Below, piece by piece: positions 18,086-26,956 of a stretch of 64,000 nt of DNA. The notes under the pieces are model-generated. The model made no database searches, had not been told where the DNA came from, and saw only the letters and a program-made list of their open reading frames with translations. A program made the position numbers and the translations under genes. The stretch's first letter is position 1, and each line of letters opens with the position of its first letter. Source of the DNA: Aliiroseovarius sp. Z3 (GTDB lineage Bacteria; Pseudomonadota; Alphaproteobacteria; Rhodobacterales; Rhodobacteraceae); assembly GCF_029105185.1 (NCBI RefSeq), contig NZ_JAFMZK010000011.1, forward strand, positions 62,001-126,000. Direction: 5' to 3'.

Positions 18086-18996
18086 GTGTTCCTTTTTGAG
18101 TTACCCGAGACCCTAGAACTGTGTTTTCGAGAGTCCAGAGGCTGTTCCTGCTCTGTCGGCGTGAGGGTGGATGTATCCAGGGCGTGTCCGCTTGCTGGCC
18201 CGCGAAGGGGCTGGATCAACATCCTGTCGACCCAGAGGTCGCGCGTCGTGCGAAACTGCTCGATACTGATCGTCATTCCCTCGTGGCCCTTCGCGGGCTG
18301 GGCTACGTAAGTACCCATGAGGCGGTCCCACCACGGCAGGTTGAAGCCGTAGTTTGAGTTGGTTTCGCGCGGATCGACAGAATGATGCACGCGGTGCATG
18401 TCGGGTGTGACGACGATCCATCTGAGCCACCGGTCGACCGGTCTCGGCAGGTTGATGTTGGCATGGTTGAAGAGGGCAGTGGCGTTGAGGATGATCTCGA
18501 ACAACAAAACCGCGACGGCGGGCGGACCAAGCGCTGCCACCAGGGCGAGCTTGATCGCCATCGAGATGAGGATCTCAATCGGATGGAAGCGTAATCCAGT
18601 GGTTGCGTCGAAGTCGAGATCCGCATGGTGCATCCGGTGCAGGCGCCACGGGGCCGGGACGGCGTGGAACATGACATGTTGCAGATAGATCGCCAGATCG
18701 AGCAGCAGCATGGACAGGATCACAGCCAACCCGAAAGGAGCCTCGATAATGTTGAACAGGCCCCAGCCCCGCTCCTCGGCCAGGACCGCCAGACCGACGG
18801 CCAGGATTGGGAAAGACAACCGGAGGATCGCCGTATCGATCACGACAAGTGCCAGGTTGTTCGACCAACGGATGACACGCGGAATGTCACGCCGCCGACG
18901 CGGGGCGGCGAGTTCCCAAAGCGCCATGGCGGCCAGCACACTCAAAAACGCCGTCAGACGAATCTCCGGCTCTGCGGCTAGTATTATGTCCATCAC
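18082..18996 (-). CDS. Sterol desaturase / fatty acid hydroxylase family protein
   Basis: 304 aa integral membrane di-iron protein. The His boxes are QHVMFH, HRMHHAD and HRVHHSVD, with further HANIN. Four or more hydrophobic segments cover about residues 8-110 and 140-170. The substrate is unknown; the family hydroxylates or desaturates lipids. Its place between a CDF exporter and DUF411 under a CueR-like promoter suggests membrane lipid adaptation to metal, which is inference. Confidence 0.8.
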   Translation of the reverse strand: MMDIILAAEPEIRLTAFLSVLAAMALWELAAPRRRRDIPRVIRWSNNLALVVIDTAILRLSFPILAVGLAVLAEERGWGLFNIIEAPFGLAVILSMLLLDLAIYLQHVMFHAVPAPWRLHRMHHADLDFDATTGLRFHPIEILISMAIKLALVAALGPPAVAVLLFEIILNATALFNHANINLPRPVDRWLRWIVVTPDMHRVHHSVDPRETNSNYGFNLPWWDRLMGTYVAQPAKGHEGMTISIEQFRTTRDLWVDRMLIQPLRGPASGHALDTSTLTPTEQEQPLDSRKHSSRVSGNSKRNT

Positions 18997-18999
18997 AGT

Positions 19000-19986
19000 C
19001 TACGGCCCTTCTGTGTTAGGGCTTGGGTGCGGATGCGCATCTCGCACATCAGTCTTTTCTTGCGCAGCCTTTGCAGCCGCTATCTGGACTATATCAAGAT
19101 CCCGCGCGTGGCGCTCGTCGAGACACTCTGTTTCGAGCTGCAGCGTGACCATGTGAAACCCATGCTGTTCCGTCAGCCGCCGATAGGCCCTGTTCAGCAA
19201 ATCCGCGGCCTCGGCGGGTGACTGATGGCGGATATGGGCGGAAAACGCGTGTTTGCCGCTGGTCAGCGTCCAGGCATGCACATGGTGAACATCCAGAACC
19301 CCGTCCTGCCCGTTCAGGTCCGCTGTTACAGCGTCGAGATCCGTTCCCTCGGGCGTGCCTTCCATGAGAATGTGGACCGCTTCCTTGATTACGCCCACAG
19401 AGGCCCAGAGGAGAACCACCCCGAACGCCATGCCGAGAATCGGGTCAATCGCCAGAAAGCCGGTGAACTCGATCACAAGGGCGGTGACGATGATCAGGAG
19501 GCTGCCGACAAAGGTCTGGATGATGTGCCAGAGCGCGCCACGGGCATTCAGATCGTCCTTGCTCGATTGCCACATCAGCGCCAGAGAGACCACTTCCGTG
19601 ACCAGGCCCCCGAAGGCGACCCAAAGCATGGGGCCTGTGGCCAGGTGGATCGGGTCTCCGAGCCGCATCGCGCCCATCCAGATCACCAGAAGCGCCATGC
19701 CGAGAAGAAAGCCGCCATTCACCAGCGCCCCGATGATTTCGGCGCGGTACCATCCGAAACTGCGCGTCGAATCCGCTGGACGGCGCGCAATCCGCTGCGC
19801 GGTGATGGCCACGAGAACGCCGCCAACCGCCGACAGGGTGTGAAACGCATCCGACAGGACGGCAATCGAGCCAGTCCAGAGCCCGACGGCCAGTTCAATC
19901 ACGAAGTAGACGCCGGTGAGCCAGGCCGAAATCACAAGGGCCTTGCCGGAACTCGGCATGTGCCCGGCGTGAGAATGACTGGCCAT
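19000..19986 (-). CDS. CDF-family cation efflux transporter
   Basis: 328 aa from the ATG at 19986, chosen for the GGAGGAG just upstream and the His-rich opening MASHSHAGH; in-frame codons further upstream overlap the previous gene. Six TM segments carry the family's metal site (SDAFHTLSAVGGV in TM2 and a second site in TM5), followed by a cytoplasmic domain (LDVHHVHAWTLTSGKHAFSAHI). It is likely a Zn/Cd/Co-proton antiporter like CzcD. It is third in the operon from the CueR-like promoter at 21111-21141. Confidence 0.9.
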   Translation of the reverse strand: MASHSHAGHMPSSGKALVISAWLTGVYFVIELAVGLWTGSIAVLSDAFHTLSAVGGVLVAITAQRIARRPADSTRSFGWYRAEIIGALVNGGFLLGMALLVIWMGAMRLGDPIHLATGPMLWVAFGGLVTEVVSLALMWQSSKDDLNARGALWHIIQTFVGSLLIIVTALVIEFTGFLAIDPILGMAFGVVLLWASVGVIKEAVHILMEGTPEGTDLDAVTADLNGQDGVLDVHHVHAWTLTSGKHAFSAHIRHQSPAEAADLLNRAYRRLTEQHGFHMVTLQLETECLDERHARDLDIVQIAAAKAAQEKTDVRDAHPHPSPNTEGP

Positions 19987-19987
19987 A

Positions 19988-20650
19988 TCAGCTCTCCTCC
20001 CGTTGTGTACCGGTCTTTCGCGTCGCGGCGAAGAGAACCGACAGGCCGGTAAAGCCACCGAGCGCAAGCGCGGTCCATGTGGCAGTGCGGGCATCTCCGT
20101 TCAACGCCTGGCTGCCCATGTGAGCGAGCAAAAAACTCGCTGGAATAATCCCGGCCATCGTGGCCAGCGCGAACCTCCAAAGATGCAGCTTGCTCAGACC
20201 TGCGGCGTAACTGATCATATCGAAGGACAGAAACGGCAGCAGGCGACTGCCGAAGACCAAGAAGGTCAGAGTGTTCTGCGATCCGAACAGGCCTGTGTTA
20301 ATCTTCTGACCGAGATGACGCTCAACGAAGGGACGACCGAGACCGCGGGCCAGACCAAAAGCGGCAAGCGCACCGAGTTCCGCGCCAAGAACGACAAAGA
20401 GTGTCCCGAACGTGTGCCCATAAGCCGCTCCGGCGGCGAGTGCGATCGGCGCCGAGGGCAGGGGGCTTGCGACGATAGCGATTGTCATAAGCGCCACGAT
20501 AACAATTGGTCCGGCAAGACCTGCCGCCTCGATCCAGCGGTCAATTTCCGCGCGATCAGGCAGGCGAATGTCAACGCCAAGGACGTCCGGGAAGGCCAAT
20601 GCGACGACTCCCATCAGGAACACCGCAATAAGAAGGATGCGCATCATCAT
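19988..20650 (-). CDS. VTT-domain (TVP38/TMEM64, DedA-related) membrane protein
   Basis: 220 aa. An N-terminal TM is followed by a re-entrant region (ASPLPSAPIALAAGAAYGHTFGTLFVVLGAELGALAAFGLARGLGR) and FGSRLLPFLSFDMISYAAGLSKLHLWRF, the conserved VTT core. The family is linked to lipid scrambling and is often found near mercury or metal genes. It is 1-3 nt from both neighbours in the operon. Confidence 0.85.
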   Translation of the reverse strand: MMMRILLIAVFLMGVVALAFPDVLGVDIRLPDRAEIDRWIEAAGLAGPIVIVALMTIAIVASPLPSAPIALAAGAAYGHTFGTLFVVLGAELGALAAFGLARGLGRPFVERHLGQKINTGLFGSQNTLTFLVFGSRLLPFLSFDMISYAAGLSKLHLWRFALATMAGIIPASFLLAHMGSQALNGDARTATWTALALGGFTGLSVLFAATRKTGTQREES

Positions 20651-20653
20651 GGA

Positions 20654-21103
20654 TCAAAACACGGCATAGAGCAGAACGAAGAACGTCGCTGCCAAAAGGT
20701 CAAAGGCCACGCAGAATGGAATATACCAGTTCGGAATCCGGGCGAGACGATAAGAATTGTGGTGTGACATGTCCCAAAGGGCGTGCAGGGCCAAGCCCAA
20801 GGGAAGGAAAGCCCAATGCCATATCAGCCCCAAAAAGGCTGCCGAGCCGAACAAAAGGGCGACGGCGAGCTCTGCCCAGAACACGCGCGCTCTGCCGTCC
20901 GCGGCGCCAAAGCCGATATAGGCACCGCCAATCAAAGCAAGCGTGATCGAAGCAAGAGCTATCGAGCTCTTTTCATCCAAAAACAGGTGAGCCGGCATTG
21001 TGAGCAAGACAAACAACACACCAACCCATACGGGAGATTTCAAGATATCCCCGTGTCGATGGTGCGATACGTGATCGCCTGTCTTTTCGAAAATCTGTGC
21101 CAT
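20654..21103 (-). CDS. Conserved membrane protein, first gene of a CueR-like operon
   Basis: 149 aa with about five TM helices and conserved-looking HALWDMSHH near residue 105. I do not recognise the family; it resembles small integral membrane proteins of the DUF6010 kind. The start at 21103 is only about 7 nt from the predicted -10, so the mRNA may be leaderless. Confidence 0.65.
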   Translation of the reverse strand: MAQIFEKTGDHVSHHRHGDILKSPVWVGVLFVLLTMPAHLFLDEKSSIALASITLALIGGAYIGFGAADGRARVFWAELAVALLFGSAAFLGLIWHWAFLPLGLALHALWDMSHHNSYRLARIPNWYIPFCVAFDLLAATFFVLLYAVF

Positions 21104-21110
21104 GGCTTTG

Positions 21111-21141
21111 TACCTAGGGATTCCAGCAACTGGAAGGTCAA
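21111..21141 (-). promoter_or_regulatory. CueR-type promoter of the five-gene operon
   Basis: Minus strand: TTGACC (21141-21136), 19-bp spacer with the dyad TTCCAG-TTG-CTGGAA, then TAGGTA (21116-21111). This is the classic MerR/CueR arrangement of an overlong spacer and near-perfect dyad. Confidence 0.85.
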
Positions 21142-21264
21142 GGGCTATTCATCCACGCGCGCAACGCAGCGCTCACTCAACCGTTCCACGGTGAGGTCAA
21201 AGGACCGATATTGGGGCGTATTCGACGCTGACGCCCGGCTCATGTCCGACGCGCGTGGCGATTT
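21142..21264. other. Short intergenic region, nothing recognised
   Basis: No gene or clear regulatory element was seen between the CueR-like promoter and the end of the channel gene. Confidence 0.4.
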
Positions 21265-21750
21265 TTAGTCATCTTTCGCCTTCTGCCAGACTTGCTGGCA
21301 GGCTGAGTAAAGAAACGTCGCTGACCAGGTCAGCAACATGAAGCCCAAAAGCGATTGCAGCATCAGCAAAAGTCGAAAGGGCCCGACCACCTCTATGGAC
21401 GAATAGCCAAGGGTCGAGAATGAGATGCCCGTAACATAGAGAACATCCTGAAACATCGACGGGCTGTTGCTGAACGATTGCTGCAGAACGCTTGCCACCA
21501 CCATCGTGTTGAACACGGCGAGCGTCACAAGTTCCAATACGTGCAGCAACAGCAACGCGGAAAACATCAGGATGATCCGAAAGCCGGAGCCATCCGACCG
21601 CTGCGGGGAAAACTTCAGAATGCCCGACAACGCATAATGATGGACAATTCCCATCACGATCGCCGCGCATATTCCGACAAACATGGCCATCAACTCGGTC
21701 ATACACCCAAACCCGTCTTCCTGTTCAAACAGGTCAATTTGACCATACAT
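21265..21750 (-). CDS. Two-TM potassium-channel-like protein
   Basis: 161 aa. Hydrophobic segments lie near residues 17-40, 58-85 and 130-150. A pore-like loop TGISFSTLGYSSIEVVGP resembles the TVGYG selectivity filter of Ion_trans_2 proteins, with T-L-G-Y. There is no regulatory C-terminal domain. A role in copper-stress ion homeostasis would be a guess. It probably has its own transcript. Confidence 0.65.
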   Translation of the reverse strand: MYGQIDLFEQEDGFGCMTELMAMFVGICAAIVMGIVHHYALSGILKFSPQRSDGSGFRIILMFSALLLLHVLELVTLAVFNTMVVASVLQQSFSNSPSMFQDVLYVTGISFSTLGYSSIEVVGPFRLLLMLQSLLGFMLLTWSATFLYSACQQVWQKAKDD

Positions 21751-21790
21751 CAGGCGTTTAGCACAACGGGACCGATTGATTCTTCACAGG

Positions 21791-22264
21791 TCAGGCCAAC
21801 GCGGAGGGCAACCCGTTCAGGGCGACATCCACTGGAACGGTCGGCAAGTTCGATGCGATCCAGCCAGGCCCTTCGCCTGATCCCAACATCCCTTCCGAGA
21901 TATCGGCGTAGCCCGAATAGCCAGCTTGACTTAACGCTCGAAGCAGCGATGCGGAGCGTCCGCCAGTAGCGCAGATCAGTCCAACAGTGCGATCACCGCT
22001 CAGTTCCTTCGCCCTGAACAATCGGTCCGGAAAACCGGACGCGTGCATGCTTATCGGCCATACACCAGCACCTACGCCGGTTTCTTGCCACTCTTCATGC
22101 GTTCTGACATCGATGATCCGCGCCGTATCTGATAGAAGCGCGTCAAAGGCATTCTCTGCCGACCAGACAGATCGGCTCTGCGCCAACAGCGGTGACGCCG
22201 TGACGGTCAGCACCATCATATGAGCACCCAGAACGAAACGGCGCCGGTTCAAATCAAGAGCCAT
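21791..22264 (-). CDS. Tat-exported rhodanese-like protein
   Basis: 157 aa from the ATG at 22264 (GGATGAGG upstream). The signal LNRRRFVLGAHMMVLTVTASPLLAQ is Tat-like. The rhodanese fold follows: RIIDVRTHEEWQETGVGAG..SMHAS, and an active-site loop LICATGGRSASLL with catalytic Cys in CATGGRS. It is divergent from the two-component system, and a GATACA-type box faces it at 22358-22377. It may handle sulfane sulfur or act in periplasmic redox stress. Confidence 0.8.
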   Translation of the reverse strand: MALDLNRRRFVLGAHMMVLTVTASPLLAQSRSVWSAENAFDALLSDTARIIDVRTHEEWQETGVGAGVWPISMHASGFPDRLFRAKELSGDRTVGLICATGGRSASLLRALSQAGYSGYADISEGMLGSGEGPGWIASNLPTVPVDVALNGLPSALA

Positions 22265-22357
22265 ATTCGAAAACCTCATCCTTTGATCGGTTGCGATCCC
22301 AAAGGGCACATAACATACCCGCGACGCTACCCGGGAGCACGATACGGTGCAGGCACA

Positions 22358-22377
22358 GATTTGTATCCATCTGTAGC
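22358..22377 (-). promoter_or_regulatory. Candidate response-regulator box facing the rhodanese gene
   Basis: Minus strand GCTACAGATGGATACAAATC: two GNTACA hexamers starting 10 bp apart, ending ATC. It has the same design as 22391-22410, 31946-31965 and 44737-44756. OmpR-family proteins bind such direct repeats on one DNA face. Confidence 0.65.
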
Positions 22378-22390
22378 AAGGGACTGACCT

Positions 22391-22410
22391 GATACAAACG
22401 GCTACAATTC
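22391..22410 (+). promoter_or_regulatory. Candidate response-regulator box of the two-component operon
   Basis: GATACAAACGGCTACAATTC, two GNTACA hexamers with 10-bp period. It lies 42 nt before the response regulator ATG and suggests autoregulation. Confidence 0.65.
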
Positions 22411-22452
22411 TACCCATGAAACACGGTGCAACGATGATCTAGGAAGGACGCC

Positions 22453-23175
22453 ATGGGACCGCCACCTCATATCCTTATCGTGGACGACCACGCTCAGATA
22501 CGCGAAAGCGTCGCGCGCTTCCTGGAGAAGAATGGAATGCGCACGACCGTCGCCAGGGATGCCGTGGAGATGGATGCCAAGCTAGCCACCGGTCACTTCG
22601 ACCTCCTCGTGCTCGATGTCATGATGCCGGGCGAGGACGGTTTGTCGGTTTGCCGCAGACTTGCGCCAGAGGGTGATCTTCCGATCATCATGCTGACGGC
22701 GCTTGGTGAGGAAACGGATCGGATCGTGGGGCTGGAAATCGGTGCGGACGATTATCTGGCCAAGCCGTTCAATCCACGAGAACTGCTCGCCCGCATCAAG
22801 TCGGTTCTTCGGAGAAGCAACCGCAACGAACCTGTGGCCGGAAGCCTCGCTGGCAGGAAAGTTAGTTTTGCGCATTGGATACTGGATACCGACCGGCAGG
22901 TGCTGATCGATGAGACCGCCACAGAGACGCCATTGACGACCTCCGAGTTCAAATTGCTGGCGGTCCTGCTGGAACGCGCGAGGATGGTGCTCAGCCGTGA
23001 CCAATTGCTTGACCTGACCGCTGGTCGGACGGCAGGCCCGATGGATCGCACCATCGACAATCAGATCAGCCGCCTCCGCCGCAAAATCGAGCCGGATGTA
23101 CTTAGGCCCAGTGTCATCAAAACGGTGCGGAACGGCGGATACTGTCTGGCTGCCGATGTCGAGGATGCGCCGTGA
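22453..23175 (+). CDS. OmpR-family response regulator
   Basis: 240 aa. The receiver domain (1-120) has the acidic pair DD11-12, phosphoacceptor Asp about 55 in LLVLDVMMPGEDG, T/A switch and Lys in DDYLAKPFNPREL. The winged-helix effector (about 140-235) contains TTSEFKLLAVLLERARMVLSRDQLL and NQISRLRRKIE. AGGAAGG precedes the ATG. It overlaps the histidine kinase gene. The direct-repeat boxes at four places in the window are its likely sites (inference). Confidence 0.93.
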   Translation: MGPPPHILIVDDHAQIRESVARFLEKNGMRTTVARDAVEMDAKLATGHFDLLVLDVMMPGEDGLSVCRRLAPEGDLPIIMLTALGEETDRIVGLEIGADDYLAKPFNPRELLARIKSVLRRSNRNEPVAGSLAGRKVSFAHWILDTDRQVLIDETATETPLTTSEFKLLAVLLERARMVLSRDQLLDLTAGRTAGPMDRTIDNQISRLRRKIEPDVLRPSVIKTVRNGGYCLAADVEDAP

Positions 23176-24641
23176 TGCGCCGTGCGATGAGGTCTCTGAG
23201 CGGCCAGTTGATCTTGCTTGTGGTCGCGGTACTTGTCATGGCCCAGGCGATCAGCCTGTTCCTGTTCGCTGACGAGCGCAGCCTTGCGATCCGTGCTGCA
23301 TTGGGGTTTGAGGCCGCGGGTCGCGCAGCGAATGTCGCGCGGTTGATCGAGGAGGCTCCGTTGGATCTGCAGGACTCGATCCTTCGCGCGGCGAATTCGC
23401 CTCTGATCCGGTTCGATCTGTCGGACGCTCCGATCGTGGATCACACCGGTCACTCGGACGGCGGCATCGTGGAAGCGCGAATACGCGCCCTGATGGACGA
23501 CAGCTACAGCCGGGACATTCGCATTGAATTGCACGAGGTCGAAGGCGAGTTGCGGCCCCTTCCCAACCTCTCGGACGAGATGACGGAAATGCATCTCGCG
23601 ATGATGCGCGGAGAGTTGACGGCGGTTGAAATGAACCTGTCGATCGCCATCAAGGGAGCGCGCTGGCTGAATGTCGGAACGCGGTTCGAGCGTCCGCCAA
23701 TCCAATGGCCTTTCTATTCGATGCTGACCTTCGGAATTTCCGCCGGACTGCTTCTGGTGGCGATCTTCTGGTTTGTCTTGACGCGCCTGACACGTCCTCT
23801 TCGGACACTGTCCAAGGCCGCGGACCATCTTGGCCGAGGCGAAGATGTGGGCGAATTGACGGTCGCAGGACCGACCGAGGTCAAGGACCTGACCGTCGCC
23901 TTCAACCGCATGCAACGACGGCTGACCCGGTTTGTCAGTGATCGTACACGTATGCTCGCAGCCCTTGGCCACGATTTACGCTCGCCGTTGACTGCCATGC
24001 GTGTCCGCGCGGAGCTGGTTGACGAAGAAGAGACGCGGGACAGCCTCATCGCATCGGTCGAAGAGATGCAGAGTATGGTCGAAGCGACGCTCACCTTTGC
24101 ACGCGGCCTTACCGGATCCGAAGGTGCCGAAGTGGTCGATCTGCGCAATTTTCTGGACAGCTTGTGCAGCGATATGGCGGCACACTGCACCTTTGCCCCG
24201 AGTGATGATGTTGCCGTGCGGCTTCGACCCAACGCGTTCCGAAGGGCACTGAGGAACTTGCTTGAGAACGCCGTTCGCTACGGTGGTGCCGCAAAAGTCA
24301 GCTGGGCGACCCACGGTTCGAACCTCGTACTCAACATCGATGACAATGGGCCCGGCATTCCCGTCGACCAGTTGGAAAAGGTCTTCGATCCGTTCTATCG
24401 CCTCGAGCAATCGAGGTCTCTGGAAACGGGCGGTTATGGGCTTGGGCTCTCAATCGCGAGGACAATCGTCCAATCCCATGGCGGCGATATCCAGCTGGTC
24501 AATCAGAACAGCGCGGGTTTGCGCGCTGTTGTCACCATCCCGTTGGATGAAACCGAACTGATCGAAGGAGAAACAGATGAAACTGAACGCGTTGATCCTG
24601 CCGTTGCTGGCCAGCTTGCCCGCCAGCATGGCGCGAGCTGA
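23175..24641 (+). CDS. Sensor histidine kinase
   Basis: About 488 aa; the ATG at 23175 overlaps the regulator stop (a GTG one codon earlier is possible). TM1 is at about 8-32, followed by a periplasmic sensor of about 140 residues and TM2 at about 178-203. Then come HAMP, H-box LAALGHDLRSPLTAMRVRAE, N-box NLLENAVRYG, and G-boxes DNGPGIP and GGYGLGLSIART. The periplasmic domain has no obvious His/Met cluster, so the signal is unknown. The 3' end overlaps the SHOCT gene by 65 nt in another frame. Confidence 0.92.
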   Translation: MRRAMRSLSGQLILLVVAVLVMAQAISLFLFADERSLAIRAALGFEAAGRAANVARLIEEAPLDLQDSILRAANSPLIRFDLSDAPIVDHTGHSDGGIVEARIRALMDDSYSRDIRIELHEVEGELRPLPNLSDEMTEMHLAMMRGELTAVEMNLSIAIKGARWLNVGTRFERPPIQWPFYSMLTFGISAGLLLVAIFWFVLTRLTRPLRTLSKAADHLGRGEDVGELTVAGPTEVKDLTVAFNRMQRRLTRFVSDRTRMLAALGHDLRSPLTAMRVRAELVDEEETRDSLIASVEEMQSMVEATLTFARGLTGSEGAEVVDLRNFLDSLCSDMAAHCTFAPSDDVAVRLRPNAFRRALRNLLENAVRYGGAAKVSWATHGSNLVLNIDDNGPGIPVDQLEKVFDPFYRLEQSRSLETGGYGLGLSIARTIVQSHGGDIQLVNQNSAGLRAVVTIPLDETELIEGETDETERVDPAVAGQLARQHGAS

Positions 24642-24882
24642 TGGTCCAGGCTCCTGGACAGGTCACATGTGGGGCGGAGGCTATGGCTTTATGGGCGGCT
24701 TCATGATGCTCGCCTTCTGGGGCGCCGTGATCGCATTGATCGTGTTTCTGGTGCTCAGGCTGCGGGACAATGGCACCCGTCCCCCGGACTCGGACGCGCA
24801 GGAAGCGCTCCGGCGCCGCTTTGCGAATGGGGAAATCGACGAAGAAGAGTTCCATCGCCGCAAAGCAACGCTCGACGAATAG
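24577..24882 (+). CDS. SHOCT-domain small membrane protein
   Basis: 101 aa. An N-terminal signal-like helix, a Gly/Met-rich WGGGYGFMGGFMM stretch and a TM helix (AFWGAVIALIVFLVLRL) precede a C-terminal SHOCT motif (ALRRRFANGEIDEEEFHRRKATLDE). GAAGGAG lies before the ATG. Such proteins commonly accompany copper and heavy-metal operons. It starts inside the kinase gene. Confidence 0.8.
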   Translation: MKLNALILPLLASLPASMARADGPGSWTGHMWGGGYGFMGGFMMLAFWGAVIALIVFLVLRLRDNGTRPPDSDAQEALRRRFANGEIDEEEFHRRKATLDE

Positions 24883-24947
24883 ACCCCGCCGCGGACGCCA
24901 AAGCCGTCCGACGCGACGCCCACCGACACTGGATAGGAAAGAACGCC

Positions 24948-26948
24948 ATGGTCCCGGAAATTGGTCACTTCGCACTGGCCCTCGCGCTTGCGCTTGCGCT
25001 TGTTCAAAGCGTTCTGCCGATTGCAGGTGCGTCGCGTGGAAACGCCGTCTGGATGAAATCCGCCCAGGCGACGGCAATAGGACAAGTGCTGTTTGTGGCC
25101 ATAGCCTTCGCAGCGCTGATGCAGGCCTTCATCGTCAGCGACTTCACCGTCAGGAACGTCGTCGAGAGTTCCCATTCGCTCAAGCCGATGCTCTACAAGG
25201 TGGCCGGGACCTGGGGCAGCCATGAGGGTTCGCTGCTGCTCTGGATTCTGATCCTCGCGGTGTTCGGCGCGGGCGTCGCCTGGTTCGGATCGAACATCCC
25301 CGCCGAGACCAAGGCGCGCACCTTGTCGGTGCAGGCGTGGATCAGTGTCGGCTTCCTGTCCTTCCTGCTGCTGACGTCGAACCCCTTCGAGCGGGTGTTT
25401 CCGCCGCCGCTCGACGGCAATGACCTGAACCCGTTGCTTCAGGACATGGGTCTCGCCATGCACCCGCCGCTCTTGTATTTCGGGTATGTCGGCTTCTCCA
25501 TCGTGTTTTCCTTCGCCGTTGCGGCTCTTATAGAGGGTCGCGTCGATCCGGCCTGGGCCAGATGGGTCCGGCCATGGACATTGGCCGCCTGGATCAGCCT
25601 GACGGCGGGTATCGCCCTCGGGTCTTGGTGGGCCTATTATGAACTGGGCTGGGGCGGCTGGTGGTTCTGGGATCCGGTCGAGAATGTAAGCTTCATGCCT
25701 TGGCTTCTGGGCACAGCGCTGTTGCATTCGGCCATCGTCACGGAAAAGCGCGATGCGTTCAAAAGCTGGACCATCCTGCTTGCCATCCTGACTTTCTCGC
25801 TTTCACTTCTCGGGACGTTCATCGTCCGGTCAGGCCTGCTTACATCCGTACACGCGTTCGCCGTCGATCCAGAGCGCGGAGTTTACATTCTGGGTTTACT
25901 CGCGGTGTCCATCGGTGGGTCGCTGGCGCTCTACGCCTGGCGGGCGCCCGAAATGGAGCCGGGTGGTTTGTTTCGCCCGATCAGCCGCGAAGCCGGGCTG
26001 CTCGTGAACAACCTCATTCTGGCCGCCGCTACGGGAACCGTTCTGTTCGGGACGCTTTATCCACTGATCCTGGAGGCTGTCACCGGGGACAAGATCTCGG
26101 TCGGTCCACCTTTCTTCAACGCGGCCTTCATTCCGATGATGCTGGCACTGGTCGTGTTCATGGGTCTTGGTCCATTCCTGTCGTGGAAGCGGGCTGATAT
26201 CGCCGGTTTGCTCGATCGCATCCAATTCGTGGCCGTGCTGGCGGTCATTGCAGCCTTGGCCGCATGGTATCTTCTGAACGGTGGGCCGATCATGGCCTAT
26301 CTTGCCATCCTCGGCGCAGCGTGGCTGCTTTTTGCGACCCTGCGGGAATGGGCGCTACGCATCCGTCTGTTCGAGGTTTCCCTTGCAGAGAGCGCGAGAC
26401 GCGTGCGCAACCTGCCACGCGCCTCTCACGGTATGACGCTTGCCCATGCCGGCGTCGCTGTGTTGATGATGGGGATGATCGGCTCGACCGGATGGAAGAG
26501 TGAGGAGATCGTCTTTGCCGCCCCCGGGACCGAAGTCACGATCGCCGGGTTCGACATCACCTTCGAAGGGGCCGCAAAGGTTCAAGGGCCGAACTACATC
26601 GCGGATCGCGGCACCCTTGTGGTGCGTCGGGATGGCGAATTGGTCACGACACTTTTCCCGGAACGGCGGTATTACCCGGTCGCGGAAAGCCAGACGACGG
26701 AGTCGGCCATCCGCTCCACATTGGCGGGCGATCTCTATACGTCGATTGCAACGCCAGCCTCCGATCAAGTGAACAACGCCGGAGCATGGACCCTTCGGAT
26801 CCTCTATGAACCGCTCGTCAACCTGATCTGGATCGGCTCGATCCTGCTGGTGATCGGTGGCTGTTTGTCCTTGTCGGATCGCCGTTTGAGGGTCGGGGCG
26901 CCGCGCCGTGCCAAACAGCCAGCCACCGATGCCGTTCCTGCCGAGTAG
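24948..26948 (+). CDS. ccmF: CcmF, cytochrome c haem lyase subunit
   Basis: 666 aa from the ATG at 24948 (AGGAAAG upstream); the open frame extends further 5' but only as out-of-family sequence overlapping the SHOCT gene. It has about 15 TM helices. The haem-handling WWD motif is GWGGWWFWDPVENVSFMPWL, and typical CcmF segments LLYFGYVGFS and LTSVHAFAVDPERG are present. It acts with CcmH to ligate haem to apocytochromes in the periplasm. It is followed by ccmG, ccmH and ccmI; ccmABCDE are not in the window. Confidence 0.95.
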   Translation: MVPEIGHFALALALALALVQSVLPIAGASRGNAVWMKSAQATAIGQVLFVAIAFAALMQAFIVSDFTVRNVVESSHSLKPMLYKVAGTWGSHEGSLLLWILILAVFGAGVAWFGSNIPAETKARTLSVQAWISVGFLSFLLLTSNPFERVFPPPLDGNDLNPLLQDMGLAMHPPLLYFGYVGFSIVFSFAVAALIEGRVDPAWARWVRPWTLAAWISLTAGIALGSWWAYYELGWGGWWFWDPVENVSFMPWLLGTALLHSAIVTEKRDAFKSWTILLAILTFSLSLLGTFIVRSGLLTSVHAFAVDPERGVYILGLLAVSIGGSLALYAWRAPEMEPGGLFRPISREAGLLVNNLILAAATGTVLFGTLYPLILEAVTGDKISVGPPFFNAAFIPMMLALVVFMGLGPFLSWKRADIAGLLDRIQFVAVLAVIAALAAWYLLNGGPIMAYLAILGAAWLLFATLREWALRIRLFEVSLAESARRVRNLPRASHGMTLAHAGVAVLMMGMIGSTGWKSEEIVFAAPGTEVTIAGFDITFEGAAKVQGPNYIADRGTLVVRRDGELVTTLFPERRYYPVAESQTTESAIRSTLAGDLYTSIATPASDQVNNAGAWTLRILYEPLVNLIWIGSILLVIGGCLSLSDRRLRVGAPRRAKQPATDAVPAE

Positions 26949-26956
26949 GAGAGAAG

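Noticed and set aside
24669-24947. Upstream extension of ccmF
   Set aside because: It overlaps the SHOCT gene, has no CcmF similarity, and the ATG at 24948 fits the family N-terminus with an upstream AGGAAAG.
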